Source of the DNA: Setophaga petechia
Taxonomy: Eukaryota; Chordata; Aves; Passeriformes; Parulidae
Reading direction: 5' to 3'
DNA: 64,000 bases
Assembly: GCA_024362935.1 (NCBI GenBank)
Contig: JANCRA010000010.1
Coordinates: 8,920,501 to 8,984,500, forward strand
Shown here one piece after another: positions 34,823 through 49,800 of this stretch. Position numbers and translations under genes: made by a program. How positions within the stretch are numbered: position 1 is the stretch's first letter; every line of letters starts with the position of its first letter. The notes beneath the pieces were generated by a model. The model searched no databases and was not told where the DNA came from. It saw only the letters and a program-made list of their open reading frames with translations.

Positions 34823-37800
34823 AAAATTAATTTCAAAGCAGCAATGTTATTCTTGAATAACTCTATAGCTTCCTAGTGTTGCTGCAATAGTTTTCTAAAT
34901 TCAAATTGCGAGCACTCATAGATTTTAGTGTGATAATCAGATTCTTCATCTTACAAAGAAACTAAAATGCACATAAAATGACAGAAAGCAGCAATTTTGG
35001 TGTTTGCTGCTCAAATGGGATGAATTTTCAGTTCTCTAACAAAAGTCAGAGTACAAGAAATTAAGATGAGAAATACAATGGGGTTCTTATGTGCAGTTGT
35101 TTTGTTTGTCAATTTCTGTTTACTTCTTTGTTTAATGTGGTCAGAGGCTTGGATGTACACATGGAGCAGAAGGACAACACCCAAGACAAAATAAATGTTG
35201 TCCTCTCATCTGTTGACTGCCCTCATGATTATTTGCAGGATCAAATACTGTGGTTTTGTCCTTATGAAATGTGTTGTATCTACACAGTGTAAGGGCTGCA
35301 CTGTGAAAATTCTCATAAATGAAATGAGGCTACAGGATTTCTCTCTTCAAGCAAGTAAATTATTTAGCCCTATTCCTTATCCAGCTATTCCTTGGCTAGG
35401 AGTGGTTCTTGTCTGAACTCAGTCTTGTTTCAGTGTCACAGAGAGAAAAAGAAGAATATGAGCTTGGGAAGAGGCTGCTTCCTCAGCCCATTCTCAAAAG
35501 TAGTGTCTTTTCTCTAGCAAAAATAATGGCAAAATTGATCACTAATAAAAGTCCATCTTATTGCACCAGATTAATCAAGAGCAAAAAAATATAGAAACTC
35601 TGAAACTTTGCAGGAAGAAAGAGGAAATCTTTGTGTATGCATGTGTGTGTGGTGTGCATGACTGCAGACTGAATGAGTACTGACAAAATTAAAACTTGAA
35701 AAACTTCACAGTTTGAATAAAAAAAAAGTACCTAGTGTTTAGAAACACAGTTCCATAAATTGCCTTCTATGACCTTACCAGGGCTGTAATTCCCCTCCAT
35801 AGAAGATTTCCATGCTATTGTAGTAATAGGGGGTGAAAATACTGAAATGTTTTAAGGCTGGTGGAAAGTTTGTCAGTACATTCATTGAACCTTCTTTATA
35901 TTGCTGAAGAATTGTGAGATATCATTTTTTAGGTAGTATAACCAAATGGATTAATGTTTAATTTTTTCAAGAATGCCATTAATTAGCAGCATTATCCTTT
36001 AGGATTTTAAAATGCCTGTTTGCATTTTTAATGAAAAACAAACCAAGTAATTGCTTTGTTCAGCTGGAATAGGTAGATCAATAAACATGGGCTATAACTA
36101 CTACTGTGGCAATTGCCAAATAAATAAGCTAGGCCTGTTTATGCCAGTAGCTTTAGTTCAAATTTAAGTGTATTCCAAAATGATTTGTAAACTACTGGGT
36201 ACCTATATTTAGAAGTCTCTATTGGAATTTCTGTATCAGAAGAAGGAATGAATCATCTTGAATAACTTGTGATCAAGTGATGTGATCCATACAATTTCTG
36301 CTGACTGTGGACCAAGATATTAATGTTGAAATGGTTTTGGTTTATGCATTCTCACATGCTGTATCTTCTCAGGAGCTGGGAAGTGGTGGCTTTGAGTTCT
36401 TGTTACAGACTCTGCCTATAAAGTTCTGTACAATTACAGAAATCACATTAAAAGTAAAGTTAATTAGAGTGGAAGGAGTGTCATAGCAGCCTGGCATGGT
36501 GATTCACTGGCAGAACACTTTTTTTCTGGAATTTTATTTTATTCTTCTTTAAACTTTTGGTCAGGCTATCTTTTTAAGGAAGTGAATTGCACCTCGTGTA
36601 AGGGCACAAACCCCTGCAAAACTGGATTTCCCTTCTGTATGACACTGGACTTCTATATGAAAATGTTACAACTTTGTATTTTCCCAAATTTTCTGACATT
36701 ATTTTCTTACATACAGCTATGAATTATAAAAACCCAGATGACTCATCGTTGTGACTTGAAAAGCAAGAGATCCCTTTCTGTTTTCTATTTTGGCCAGGTC
36801 TATCAGCTTAGTTAATTCTGTGTCTGATATAGAAGTCCAAAGAAGGAGTTAGGAAGAACTTGAAAGAAAAAAGAAGCCTGTGATTGAAAAAAAAAAAATA
36901 GTAGGAAGGAAACTATTGCATTTCTACACATCATACAGGCATTTCTTAGGGAAGTTTGAGCAGTTCAAAGACAGCAGCTGTTGCAGCAGTTTGAATTGCT
37001 CTCAGTGGAATGTACCCTTTTAACTGGGTTTTCTGTTTGTTGTGTTGCTGTTGTTGTTTGGGTTTTTGTTTGTTTATGGTTTTGCAAGCCAGTCACCAGG
37101 AATGCAATTATATAATCCTGGTTTAATCACAGACTACTGTAAAATTGAAAGAATATTTTGCATGTGAATCCAAACTGATCTGGCTCATTGGCAAATACAT
37201 AATTTTCCAGGAAGATTTTCAGATTTTGGTCAATGGAAATACATAGCAGCACGGGTCACAAATAGGCATAAAACTGTCATTCCTTCTGCAACAACTTTAA
37301 ATTATTCAATATTTTAGAATGGACTCTTTTAAGACATACTGGGAGAATAAGAAGTGTGAATCTCTTGGTTTTGTTCATGCCTGAAAATAAGAATCTCTGA
37401 ATTCTGGTCCCTACACATTGTTATGGGAAAAAATCACTTTTATATCTTAAACAGAAACAATAAATTCATGTAGGACCTTATAGGCTTTAAGGCATTACTA
37501 AGCTTCTGATCAGGAAATTGTGATACAAGTGGTAACTATTAATAATAGTTAATCTAAGAGAAAGAGGATATGCTGCTATCCTAGAAAATAGATTATGCAT
37601 GACACATGCATGTTTCTTGTTGTGGGACAGAATCCTTTTCTGATTTCTAAATGCACTTGAAAAGCCACATTTTGGGATGCTTTGAGCTTTGTCTTTCTGT
37701 ATATTTGAAAATGAATAGCTAAGAAGTTGTAGGGGCAAAATCTAGATACTTTTTAAAGACTCTCAGGGATTTATGATTAAAATTGCTTTATCTAGTGACA

Positions 37801-40800
37801 TGGTAAATCAAAGATAGTTTAAATGTATTCTGGTCTGAATTTGCATTTCTCCTTCAGTACTTCTGCTGTGTAGAAGTTTGCCTTGTGGAGGATTAGAAGA
37901 CGAAGACAATGAATGCCAAAGTCACATGCCCTGGGAACTCGTTACCTTTCCTGCAATCTTGTAATCAGAGCTCCATATAAAGAAAACTTCCCTTGTGCAT
38001 GTACTAATCTAGGAAGCAGGCCCATATTAATTATGTGAGGGAAGTTGCTTTAGATGCAGTTTTCAAATGTTGCTTTGTTACAGATGACTCTTTGCTCTTG
38101 AAGTGTTGTTACATTTACTAATTGCTTAAGGCCTCTAAATTATTCTTATTAAAAATAGGTCACCTATTTTGTTTTCTTGCAGCAGTATTAGTTTTATATT
38201 TTGAAATCTCATTGTATGTTTTTGGTCTAGCCCAGATTAGGAGAAATCTTTGAATTGGGCTGCTTAACTATCCCTTAGTTTTCTAAGCTACTTTTGTGCT
38301 TCCACATGTATAATATGTTTGGGTTGTATTAAAAGGAGTAGAACATATGACCAAATCAGGAATTTGGTAGAAAAGGTACATTTATGTTGAATTGTGAGGT
38401 AGATGTGTATTTTGATAGATAAATTATTAATTTAGCAATAATATGTTCTGTATTCAATTGCAAGTTTATTTTTTATTCACTACTTACTGATTCAGAATAT
38501 TTTGTTAGGTCATAGTTAAAGATACCTGGTTTTATTTACTATACTGTATTAATTTGAATTTAGAGGAGAGGTGGTCAGAAAAAGGTGTCACCCATCCAAG
38601 AATTCTCTTCAGCATTATGTTAACCAATTTTGCAAGCAAGCCTCCAAATTTGTAATGTTAGTGCTCAAGTATGCACACTTAACTTTGGCAAACTGCTCTA
38701 CACTTTATTTCATAGGCAGCACTATGGGTATTGTAGCAAGAGTTGAACCAGGAAAATTGTGTACCTGGACTGGCCATTTTTAGTGCCTTTGGGTTTTCTC
38801 TGTGCATGAAAACAGCTAAAGCAGGAGTATGGCTATTGCTGCTGGAGAAGGAGTTTAAATATTAACTCATGTGTACAATATCTATCAAGTTGAGGTGGTA
38901 GAGGAACATTATCCTGGCTTTTATCATGATTTGTTTTATGATCCCCACTGTAAATTGCATCTCAGTAGAATAACAAATGCTCCTAATTAGAATTGCTAGA
39001 ACTGCTTTTATTAAATAAGACAGCTTCTATAGGACTTTGCTTAGTCATCAGAACAAGTATTCAAATGTAAATGGTACAGAAGCACAGTCTATGAGCACAC
39101 ATTGGCATGAAAATGGATTTCAGCCAGTTTTATTCCAAATACTCAGTTATTGTGGTGTTCATTTAAATTGAGGTGTCTGAAAAGCTTTCTGGCATGAATA
39201 ATGGCAGAATATTGATCCAGAGAAGCAGCAAGAACAGGTTGTCATACAGAGTTCACAACAGTGTAATTGGATCTTGACAGTTTTCTTTTTCATTGATGAT
39301 TGAAAAAGTCTTTTATATTAGGGATAGTATAGAGAAAAAGTTCTTAAACTTGTTTATAACTTCTTGAAACAAAAAGTGCAATACAGTCAAAAATCTTGGC
39401 TATTGTTTTTCAGTTGTTCCCCACATGTATTTTTGCCATGTTTTATTTGAAGTATTGTGAATATCAGAATATGTCAAATAAAACATTCATGTATCTGTTG
39501 AATCCCATGTAGATATTCCATATCCCTTCCAAATAAGGACATGTAGATCAATTTGAAGAAACTAATGTAAAAAAAAGGATTTTATTACAAATATTGTGGA
39601 ATGCTCTTGGCAATTTGGGCAAGACTTTAATAATGAACTATTTTTACTCATCTTGGCAGTTGTGGTAGAGGAGCTCATTGAAAGCATGCTGACCTGTTGG
39701 ACCCTCACTTGTGACTAGGCTCATTAAGAGGTCTTAATGCAGAATTCCTAAATTAAATTTTTGTGTAGGAACGTACTGCTAAGGCATCAGTGGTTTGTTC
39801 ATTAAATATTGTGAGCAGTGCTTCTCCAAAGAAGAACAAATTTTTTTAAAGGTGGTTGCTGATTTTAGGTATCTGAAATTGAGGGACTTCTGAAAATTGA
39901 GCTGGAAATCAAAATGTTACTCATTAAATATAAAATTTTTAGCACTGAATTATTAAAAGAGAGAGAAAGGCATTTGCCTTCTGGGCTTGGGCAGAAGTAA
40001 AAGGCAGAGGGGCTGCCCAACATCATTCTGTATCTGCCCTCCTGGTTCCCAGAAAATCCTGTTTGGTCTTACTCCAGTTAATCTGAGGTTAGAGTTGTAC
40101 CTGTAAGGGGAGTGTCCAGTTTCTGTCACTCTGCCTCCAATGGGCAGCTCTAACCATTCCTTGGGGCCATTTGGTGTTAACTGGAGGGGTTTATGGTTTG
40201 GAGTATTTCTGCTGGCATTTTTATTCACTGGCCTTACACATGAGACACCAGGCTCACAATCCTATGGGCTTGTGTGAGCCAAGGTCAAAAACATTTCTCC
40301 CCAAAGCTGGTCTGTGCTTGGTCTCCTTCCCAGAGGGAGCAGTACCTACTCCTGCCAATTTTTCTTATTCATGATATGCAGCAAATGAGTGGGGATAAGT
40401 GGGTTCTTCAGCAAAATTTAATTAAGTTCATGTCCCCCACACATTCTAACTTCCTTCCAAAAGTGAGAACTGATATTTCAAGCCTTGTTGTGATGTGTAA
40501 TCCATTGTAAGTAATGAAATTCTTTCTGCACACAATGCAACCTTTTAAAACTTATGGTATGATTCAGCTGTTCTTGCATTAAATAGTACTTACTCAAGGT
40601 GTAATTCTATTTGTTTTGATTATTAGATGGTATTGTAACACTTGATCAGAATGACTCCACTTTTAATTGGTCTCCAAGGACATGATGATGTGACTCATCT
40701 TCATGCTGAGCTATTTTTAGTAAATATTTATATTCTAACATAGTACTGAAAGGAAATGGACCCCAGTATGTTGACAGAGGAAGGAGTCCTTACTCTGGAG

Positions 40801-43800
40801 GCATTCTAAAGTGTAGATCAAACAGCAGCATTTTTTTTTTTGATGCAACTATCAGGAGATGAGAATTTTCTAGACCATATTATCATTAGATGTGACCAGG
40901 GATGTGAGAGTTGGACATAAATGTAATCAAAGAAATTTCAGAGAAATTTCAGATCCCTGTTTGGTTTCAGGGTCACTTTTTTTTTTTCCAGTTAAGATGG
41001 CCACTGCCAATGTTCTTGAGCTCCTTGCTGATTTTCAGGGATATTTTATATACAGATATATATGTATGCATATTTGCAGAAATATGAGAGACTACTTGTT
41101 TAACTTGTTAGAATCAAATTGGAGGATGGAAAATGTAACACTGCTGAGAGAGTTTGTTGAGTAGGCAGTTTTGGGGGTTTTGTGAATGTTGATATCAACC
41201 TTGATATTGGCCTAACATAGGTAATGATGGGAGTGTATTTCTCTGCACTGCCATCATGCAGATAAAACACAGGTTTTTGAGGGCTTTTTTCCCTCTTTAG
41301 TGTTGCAGTAACTTGTACTCATTTTCTTCAACCCATTGAAGTTTTCACTTCTGTCATCAGACTGTAAATTAAAATTCATATTATAGGTAATGAAAGAATG
41401 TTCAGCATTTACCTACATTCCATTCTGTACAGTTTAGGAGCTTTTCTCCTGTGTAAGATTTTGATCTCAGTATTCCCAAATAAGGTAGTAATGTTTCAAA
41501 ATTGGAAGGAAGTCATGCTGTAAAACATACTCACAGAAATAGTAAAGTTGTCAGCAGCAGCTTCTAAAATACATCCTTGTTAAATATTTTAGGATTCCAT
41601 CGTGTTCTCGATCGTTTCCTTAGAAGGGACTGTGATCACAGTGGAGAATGTGTTACTTTTCTTTAAGCAACGTGTTTGTAGTCAACAAGAAATAGTTTGG
41701 GGCTTATGACCTTCTAAAGCCCTGCCAGAATTCTTGCTAGAAAGTTATTCCGTGGCTGTAAGGAGGGACATAAGAATTCTGCTGTATGAGAAGAGAGGGC
41801 TCTGGAAGCAGGTGATTTACATGTACCATGTTTTTCCTGACAGGGCTTTGTTAGCCTGCTGTATTTTAAGCAACAAGCTTTAAAAAATGTTACAAATAAT
41901 TTCTGGGGATGGGTGATTTCCATATTTCTTGCAGAATTCACTGCTGGGCAGAGCCGCCAGAGAATTTGTTTTATATCCACTGCACCAAGCTGTCAGGAAG
42001 GTGCTTCAATCACATTTGTAAGCAGATCTTTCTGGTTATTTGTACTTGGATGTTCATTATAGGAAGAAGAAACAGTATTAGACACTTAGTATTTTAACGG
42101 CGCAGAGATATGAGAGAAATTAATTCTGGTCAACTTTGAATTTTGTATTTCTGTTTTCAGGGCTGTTGTTTTATTGACAATATCTGCATTAAAAGAATTA
42201 AAAAAAAATATAGCTAGAAGAATGTAATTTAACTGGAGTAAAGATTAATAAAATTTAATCTAGTAAACAAAGTATCTCTATTCAAATAATATTGAACAAA
42301 CAAAGCTATATTTCTTAAGCCATTTGACATAAATATTGATGTATTAGTATAAGCTGTTAAAATGAGTCTCCAGTCTCCTTAGCATGAATCTAGTGAATTT
42401 TCAACAGTGTTTGCTAGTTTCAAAAAGTAAGATCAGTACTGTGTAACCAAGCTGCGAGTGATTTCTCAGTGTTACAAAAACATGGTTATTTCATCATGCA
42501 TTTGAAGAAACTTGTTACCGCAAAATACTCTAGAGCAGAATTTGTTTGTAAAGAGAACATGCAGCATATGTCACTGGTTGGCTTTTTTTGTGTTCTGTGA
42601 TGTGGTTTTGAGTACACTGAGTATGAGGCAAAGAACTGTATGTTTGAGTAAAGTGAACTTTTGTTGAGCTCGTGTTTATGAGTTGAGAAGCCTGGACAAG
42701 GTTACCTTCAGGGATACCTGCAGGAGCAAAGAGAACCTGAAGGACTTCTGGGAAACAAAAGAAAGACAATTCAAAGGAAAAATAATTTGGTCAAAGTCTT
42801 GTATTTTTTTTAACTTTTGCTTTCCAACTGGGCTGTTAAAATCTTTGTCATGTTTTCTTAAGCATTAAGAAAGCATTTAAGTGTCTTCCTAAACAGGTTC
42901 ACTTTCCCCTGTGAAACATAAACACCAGGTTCTTTCAAACAAGACTTCCCCTGCACTTACTGAAACAAGCTGGTTTAATCTCTGCAGTCCCAAAGAAAAT
43001 CATTGCTATGAAAGCAATTTGCATGTCTCTTTCCTCTTTAAGTACTCCTGCATTTAATTTCCTTGCAATTGGTGCTAATCCAATTTGTTCCCATTATACT
43101 TTAGATCTCGTGATGTTGTCTAGAGCAAATTACTGCCTGCAAAATTATGGTAGACTCACTCAGTTCTTCCAAACTTACTTCTGTGTAGGCTGACTTGGTT
43201 GTGACTACTGTTAACTGTGTTCATTCATTACATTTTGTTTTGCTAATCAGATTTTTTTTTCTTCCTAGTCTAGTTAGAGTTCTATTTGTATCCTCTTTAA
43301 TGTTAATTGCATTACCTCTCATTTTATCATGCAGCTCTTTGCTAATCTTGTAATTCTTTCCACTTTTGTTTTTAGGTAGGTTATTGTGTATTCTGTGTTA
43401 GAGTTCTGAAGGTCATTTTAGGATTTGTCAATGCCTGCATATAATAGAGCTGAGAGAGTCCTGGATAGGCCAGAAACACTTGGGTTGGATGATTACCTTG
43501 CTTTTGTCCAAGTCCTAAACCTTTTGGATATAGAAAAACTTAATATCTTGATGCAGGATGGGGGAGCTGTACAAAGTTTGAGATGTGAGGTGAAATCCTT
43601 GAGCAGTAGCACCACAGCAGTGTGGGAGAGGTGGCAGGAGATGCCCCATGTGCATCTGACCAGTCTGCAAGTCTGGCTGGGATGGTCTCTGCTGCTCAAA
43701 GAGGGCAGAAGAAATTCTACATTCTTGGAATTGAAGAAAATCTTTGTTTAGGGACCAGTCAGAGTTTTTGACCCAGCTCTTTAGTGAATGACATGAGCCT

Positions 43801-46800
43801 CTGGTATTCACTCTTAATACTTGAGCACAGTTTCATGTGTTGTGCTTTTCTTCTGACAAGTTTACATGGGATCTCAGCCAAGAAAGAGCAGATTTGGTCA
43901 GAGATATGTTTGGAGGGCAAAATGGAGTTACTAAACTTATTAAGGGACACTTCTTTATTCATAGATTAATTTCTTTCCTCTAGGTTGCTTGAAGGGTACT
44001 GCTTTTTGGCCTGAGAAAGGGAGAAGATTTTATTAATTGAGTTGAATTGTTCTTGTTTTTATAGCACTAAAGTTGTCTGATTATAAAATATTTCCCTGGG
44101 TTGCTTTTGGCAGTCATTATTCAGGCTGGCAAAAGCACTCTAGGCTTTTGTTGGGTGAGATCAGATAATGATGATTTCTGCTTGAGCTTTTAGCTGTGTT
44201 GATGTTATTGGTAACTTCTATGGTCCCTTCTTCAAATTCCTGGAAGATGAAGTCTGGTATCAAGCTGAATTTTCTTTCTTCTTTTCTCCTTCTCCTTAAG
44301 TTACTTAGAGGATCCAGCTCTTGATACTTGTTCAGCAATTTCCCTGATAAAATGTTAAATATGTCTTCTGTTATACTTTCTTGGGTTATTTTATATTTTG
44401 CATTGACACTTACTCTTTTGGAACTCCTCCTTTATTTTAATTTTTAAAAATATTTCCCCTGAAGATCGAATATATAAGATTTTAGCTTGATGAACAGTGT
44501 ACAGTCTCATTACTCAGTTGAGCACTGGTTTCATCCTCCAGTGCATGTTTTTCTGCTTGGACTGTGCTGAAGTAACTGTACAGAGTGAGGGGAGACAGAT
44601 CAATGAACAAATCTGTGTGAAAATGACCCCTCCCCAAGGTTTTTAATAAACCTTTTTGCTTAGTTGGATCAACATATGCCCAGTGTATTCTCATGTAGTT
44701 GAAATGGGTTTGCCTTTGTGAGAAAGAGTGAAAAGATGGAAGTGGAAAAATGCTTTCTTTAATTTAGTTGTCCTCCTGGAAAAAAGAGGGTTGTCAGTTT
44801 CCTTCCCCACATTTTTTATCCTGTCACAGGCTGAATGTACAACCATTAAGTATTTCATTGTATGTAGAACTAATGTAAAATGAGGACCTGTGGAAAACAA
44901 CCTCCAAGTCAAACTCCAGCAAATAAAGTTTGGTTTGGGGGCTGACAGTGCTAAATGCCATGTGTGCATGGTGTGGCACTCCCAGCTTGTGCAGGCTCAT
45001 GCAGCTTTTCAAGTTTGGTAAATGTTTCTTTCAGCTGATACCATGGCAGGTATTGCCTCCTTGCCCTGCTAGGGATCTGACACGCTCTAGAAGTCTGACA
45101 TGTGTTTATCCTAAACTTTCCAATACGCTCCAAGTTGAATAATTGAAGACACTCATTGTCATGTCCATGTCTGATGTGAATCAAATTTTCACTGCTGTCT
45201 GAACTGGCATGGATCTACTGTAAATGTACAGCCTCAGCCCCCAGATTTTCCCTGGGTTTGGATTCTCTGAGCAGAATTTTAAGAGAAGAACATGGGGCCT
45301 TGTGGGTTCAGATCTCCCAGCTGTGGATTCTGGAGCTTGAATGAATGCATGTGAAAATGTTACAAAAATATTCCCCAAAACTACAGTGAAAATAATGCTT
45401 TTGAGGCATAACATTTTAATCAATATTTTTGAATCCTTTTTTCCCCTCTCCTCCATCTTCAAGTTTTGTAGTCTAATGCTTTTAATTCGGAACTTATTTC
45501 TAGTGTTGGCAGTTTGTTTACAAGTAGATTATCATGGTTGCTTCTGCCACTGGAAGTACAAATATTATGTGCAGTTGTCAAGTGACTCAAAGTATTGTAA
45601 TGAGTGCACAAGTGCTGCAGAGCATTCAGTGTTTAGGCATTGTAATGCTTTCCTGTGGGGTAGTTATGAAAATATTGAGGAGAGAACATCTCTGCTTAAT
45701 ATTTTGGGGTTTTTTTACAGTATGATTTTAGTATCAATGTGGGAACATAGATGCTACAAAAAGTTAAGGATGTAGTCTTAGTATAGGTAGTACTGTTGAG
45801 GGATGGAATGTCTTAAACTACATTTTAAAATGTTATAAGGGTTTTATCAATTTTTTAAATGCACTTTTTGCTAAGTTGAGGTAATTGAGGTAAGGTAGCA
45901 CACAAAAAAGCTGGCACAGTTTATTACAGTGGAACAGTGAAATATATTGTATTTAGGTCTGATCCCATAATAATAAATAGTCTTGCAAATTAAATGCTAA
46001 AAAAATTGAATTTCTTGCATAGCTGATGAATAGAGAGACTGCTCCCTTAAATCTTTCATGTAAGGCCAGTACAGCATTCATCCTGCTGGTATCTAACCAT
46101 CTGCATTCTTTATGGAAAGTGAATTTATTGCTTGAAGCAGGCTGAACTTCCTTATCTACAAAATGATACTATCCAGGCAGTCTTCATGGAAGCTGTCAGA
46201 TGTTTCATTGTGAGCCTCAAGTACTGTAGTTACTGTTATCTACTAAGAACTTGGTCTGCTTGGGCAAGTGATTGAAGACAGATATAAGGATGGATGCTGA
46301 AGAACTTGACCTAAACTTTATTAAATTGACATTTTCCAAGTAGACACAGTGTAAGGATTACATGGTTCCTGCCATGTAATCCAGAATTTAGGGCAGATCT
46401 CACTCAGTTTGCCAAAAGGATTCAACTCTTTCCTTGAATTCCTCAGTTATCGTTCTTCAGACAAGGACAGAAAATGGACAGTTATGATTTACCAAGTTGT
46501 TTCCTTTTGTAAGTGTAGGTATGATCCTTTATTTCCACTTCTGTTCAAGTTTATTATTTAGTCCTTTACCTGCACTGAATCTGAGTATTTGCACAGCTAA
46601 ATGCAGTATCTAAACTTCAGTGTGTATTAATATTTTCATTTTAGTTAATGTTTGCTAAGTAGAAAATAACTTCACCCGCAGTTCAGTCAGTAAATTGAGG
46701 TTGGCTTTTCCACAGTTTCAGCCAAACAGATTGTCCAGCTGTTTGTTTAGCAGGCACTCATGGCAGGATTTGCTGTCAGTGTGGTGGTTGGTTATATGGG

Positions 46801-49800
46801 AGCTGCAGAAGAACATCCAAAGAATCCAATTTTCAACCCTTATGCACCTAACAGAGTTTAAACAAATGATTGAAAGGTGGTAGGACCTATATCCTGTTCT
46901 AACCTTCTATTCACCTATGTTTTAAAGTTTTAATCCTCTACTAATCTTTTCTTACATGAACTTTCTGTATTTGTGTTCATCCTAAACTGAACATACACAG
47001 GATTTTCAGACTTTTTTTGCCAATTTTTGTGCTGAAAATCAGACTTCATGTAAATCTCTATGAATAGTGTTATTTTAATATTTACAGCACCTGGGGTGGG
47101 GAAAATTTATTTTTGCATCTTGTTTTTAAAGAGAAAAGATAATATAGTAGAAAGTAAAAATTAAGGAAACAATTTTTTAAAAAGAAATATTCATCAGCAT
47201 TATATTGATCTGGCAAGGAGATATTCTCTAGATTCATATGAAGACACAGATAATTTATAACTAAATAAAAATAGCTCTGTATCTTCAATTTCAGTTTCTC
47301 ACCTCTACCTGTTTCTTCTGGCTCTTTATGTGAGGGTATAGCAAACATATGGAAGAGTTTCTGATGGATGTATATTTGAAATGTCTTCCTTGCAGTCTGC
47401 AGCAGTTGGCCAGCATAAACATGTGAGGAAACACAGCCAGGTCATATTGACCTGCTTTGTTTTTGCAGGGCAGGAGAATGCTCTCCTATCCTTGCACTGT
47501 GCTTTAGATGGATTTGGGAGCAAGTCCAGCTGAGGGGTTTGGTTTGAAATGTCCCTTTCTCCCCAGTTTTCAGCAGGAGCTGCTGTGAGGAGTCACAGGG
47601 CTGCACTTTCTGCTCCCCACTGTGCCAGTGGTTTGTGCACTGCCTGTGCAGACTGTGTGACATGTAAGCAGCCTGTGTACACATAATCCATAATACACAG
47701 GCTCTGTGTTATGTATTTTTTCTAAGCTACCATTAAAATATGAAAGCAAATGAGATGCAGGTAGAATTGGCACAGAGCAGCCTTTCAGTGCCTCAGAGTG
47801 CAGAGAAACCAGAACTGGGTTCCTCTCTCCTTTGCAGAGTCTGATTTCATCCCTGCCATGTGCGCAGTGCTGGAGTTTGTGTTTGTGTAAAGAGTTCCTG
47901 GGTGCTGCAATAGAGGCCCTGGACAGCCAGAATGCTCTCATGGGTCAGACTGCTTGATTTGCCAGCCAATACCAGGTTTTATGGTGCTGCCAAACTGCTG
48001 GGTCCAGCTGGTGCTCACTACAGCCAGAGGTTTGATTACAGAATAGGCAGAGGGGATTTAAAGCTCACTGGTTTGGGCAGGAAGATCAGAGCAGAGTCAG
48101 TGACTTCCCTCTCAGGCTGCAGGTTGTCAGCCTCTGCTGCTGTCTTGCTCCTACAGTTTTAAGGTTATTTCTCAGCCAGATCCATTTGATATTTATCTGC
48201 TTTTTCATCTTATGATCACTTTGCTATTTATAAGATAAATACATCTGCATGCATCTTTCCCTGATGCATTTTAGGTTATACATGTGTATTAATTATTTTT
48301 ATTCCATTGAACCAATTAAAAAATGTGATCAAAGCTTAATGGGAGTTTAGAAATAAAATAATGTCACACCAAATGAGAACAAAATATTATTCTCCAGCTT
48401 AGAACAAGCACTCTCAAGAATTTGTATAAGCCATTATGTGTATTTTTACTTTCTTTTTTGTAAACATGCTTTGTACTGATGTTTTGTGGAGTTTGGTGAA
48501 ACTTGGAGGTAAAGGAAAACTAGAGAGACAAAAGCTTAGTGTCAGTCTTCTGTCAAGTGAATTTTCTTGTGCCATTACTGTGCTAATATTTTGCTGCTTG
48601 ACTTCAGACTTGGCTTCTGGTGTCTCACATCTTCCAAGGATGCAGAGCTCTGCTTGCCTGGGGGTGGGGTGCTGGTCTGGAGAACACCCTGGATCACTCA
48701 GGAGCTAAACTAACTTATCTTGGCCTTTTCCTGAGACTTTTTATGCTTTTCCAGAGTGGAAGAATAAATGGTGTCTGAAACGTAATTTTTCAGAATTAAA
48801 ATATGTCCTGTAATTTGATTTTATTTGATAACACATCTGTGCCACTCTTTCTTATGTAATGAACCAAAATCTAATTGAGGCATAAAATGTCATTAGTACT
48901 CCAGTATTCCTGTTTAGCAGATGGGATAATAGATGTAATAATTGATGGTCTAACTTTCAAAATACGTACTTTCACCTGGGCTAAGTATTATCAGAATGAT
49001 TCTGTCTGAAGTAGGTTTATTATTTTTGGGAAAGCAAGTTAAGGTGAAAGGATGCACATTCAAGAGAGAGGAAAAGAACAAGTGACAGCATTTTAAATGA
49101 CCTGTGCCAGTACGTGCAGTAAAAACCAGAAAAATAAACAGCCACAGAGCATCGCCCCTGATTAATCATACCTCTAGAAAACTGCAAGTAAAGGTTAAGA
49201 AAATTATTATTTCTTTCAGTGTGAAGTATTTTTTACAGAAATGTCAAGTGTTTAATAATCACAGGAGCTGACTGCCGGAGTTCTCTCTGCTCCTCTCATG
49301 GCTTGTTGCTGTCAGAATCGAAATGACAAAGTGTGTAGCCCCAAGACCTAATCCAACCATATTTTGTAGCAGTAGTAAAAAGGCTTTACATTTGTTGAAC
49401 ATATTTCATCCAAAGAAAACATTACTACAGCTGGATGCTTTCCAGATTCTGGGTTCAGGCCTACCCCTTTTGACTTAAAAGACAATGCTGTTTAACTCTG
49501 GACATGGAAAACACTTGACAACGCGGACATCAAGGCTTACGTAACAAGGGGAAAGATGAATTTATGTGAACCTACCAGAGTAATCCTTTTCCCCTCCAAG
49601 AAAAGGGATGTATTTTAAGCATCCCTATGGGAAGGACTCCCCACATGTGAAATATTAAAAAGCTCAATGTGCTTATATAGAAATGATAAATGCTCAAGGT
49701 GCCCTACTGGAATGGAAGTCTGGGGAGCTTCAAAAACTAATGTAATGGATTTCAATCAGATGTGATTGGAGAAACTAGTGCTGATTCTTTGGTGGAGTTC

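Noticed and set aside
45341..45775. 144-codon open frame on the + strand
   Set aside because: No homology is recognised, its Cys/Phe/Leu-rich content is typical of AT-rich intron translation, and there are no flanking splice or promoter signals.
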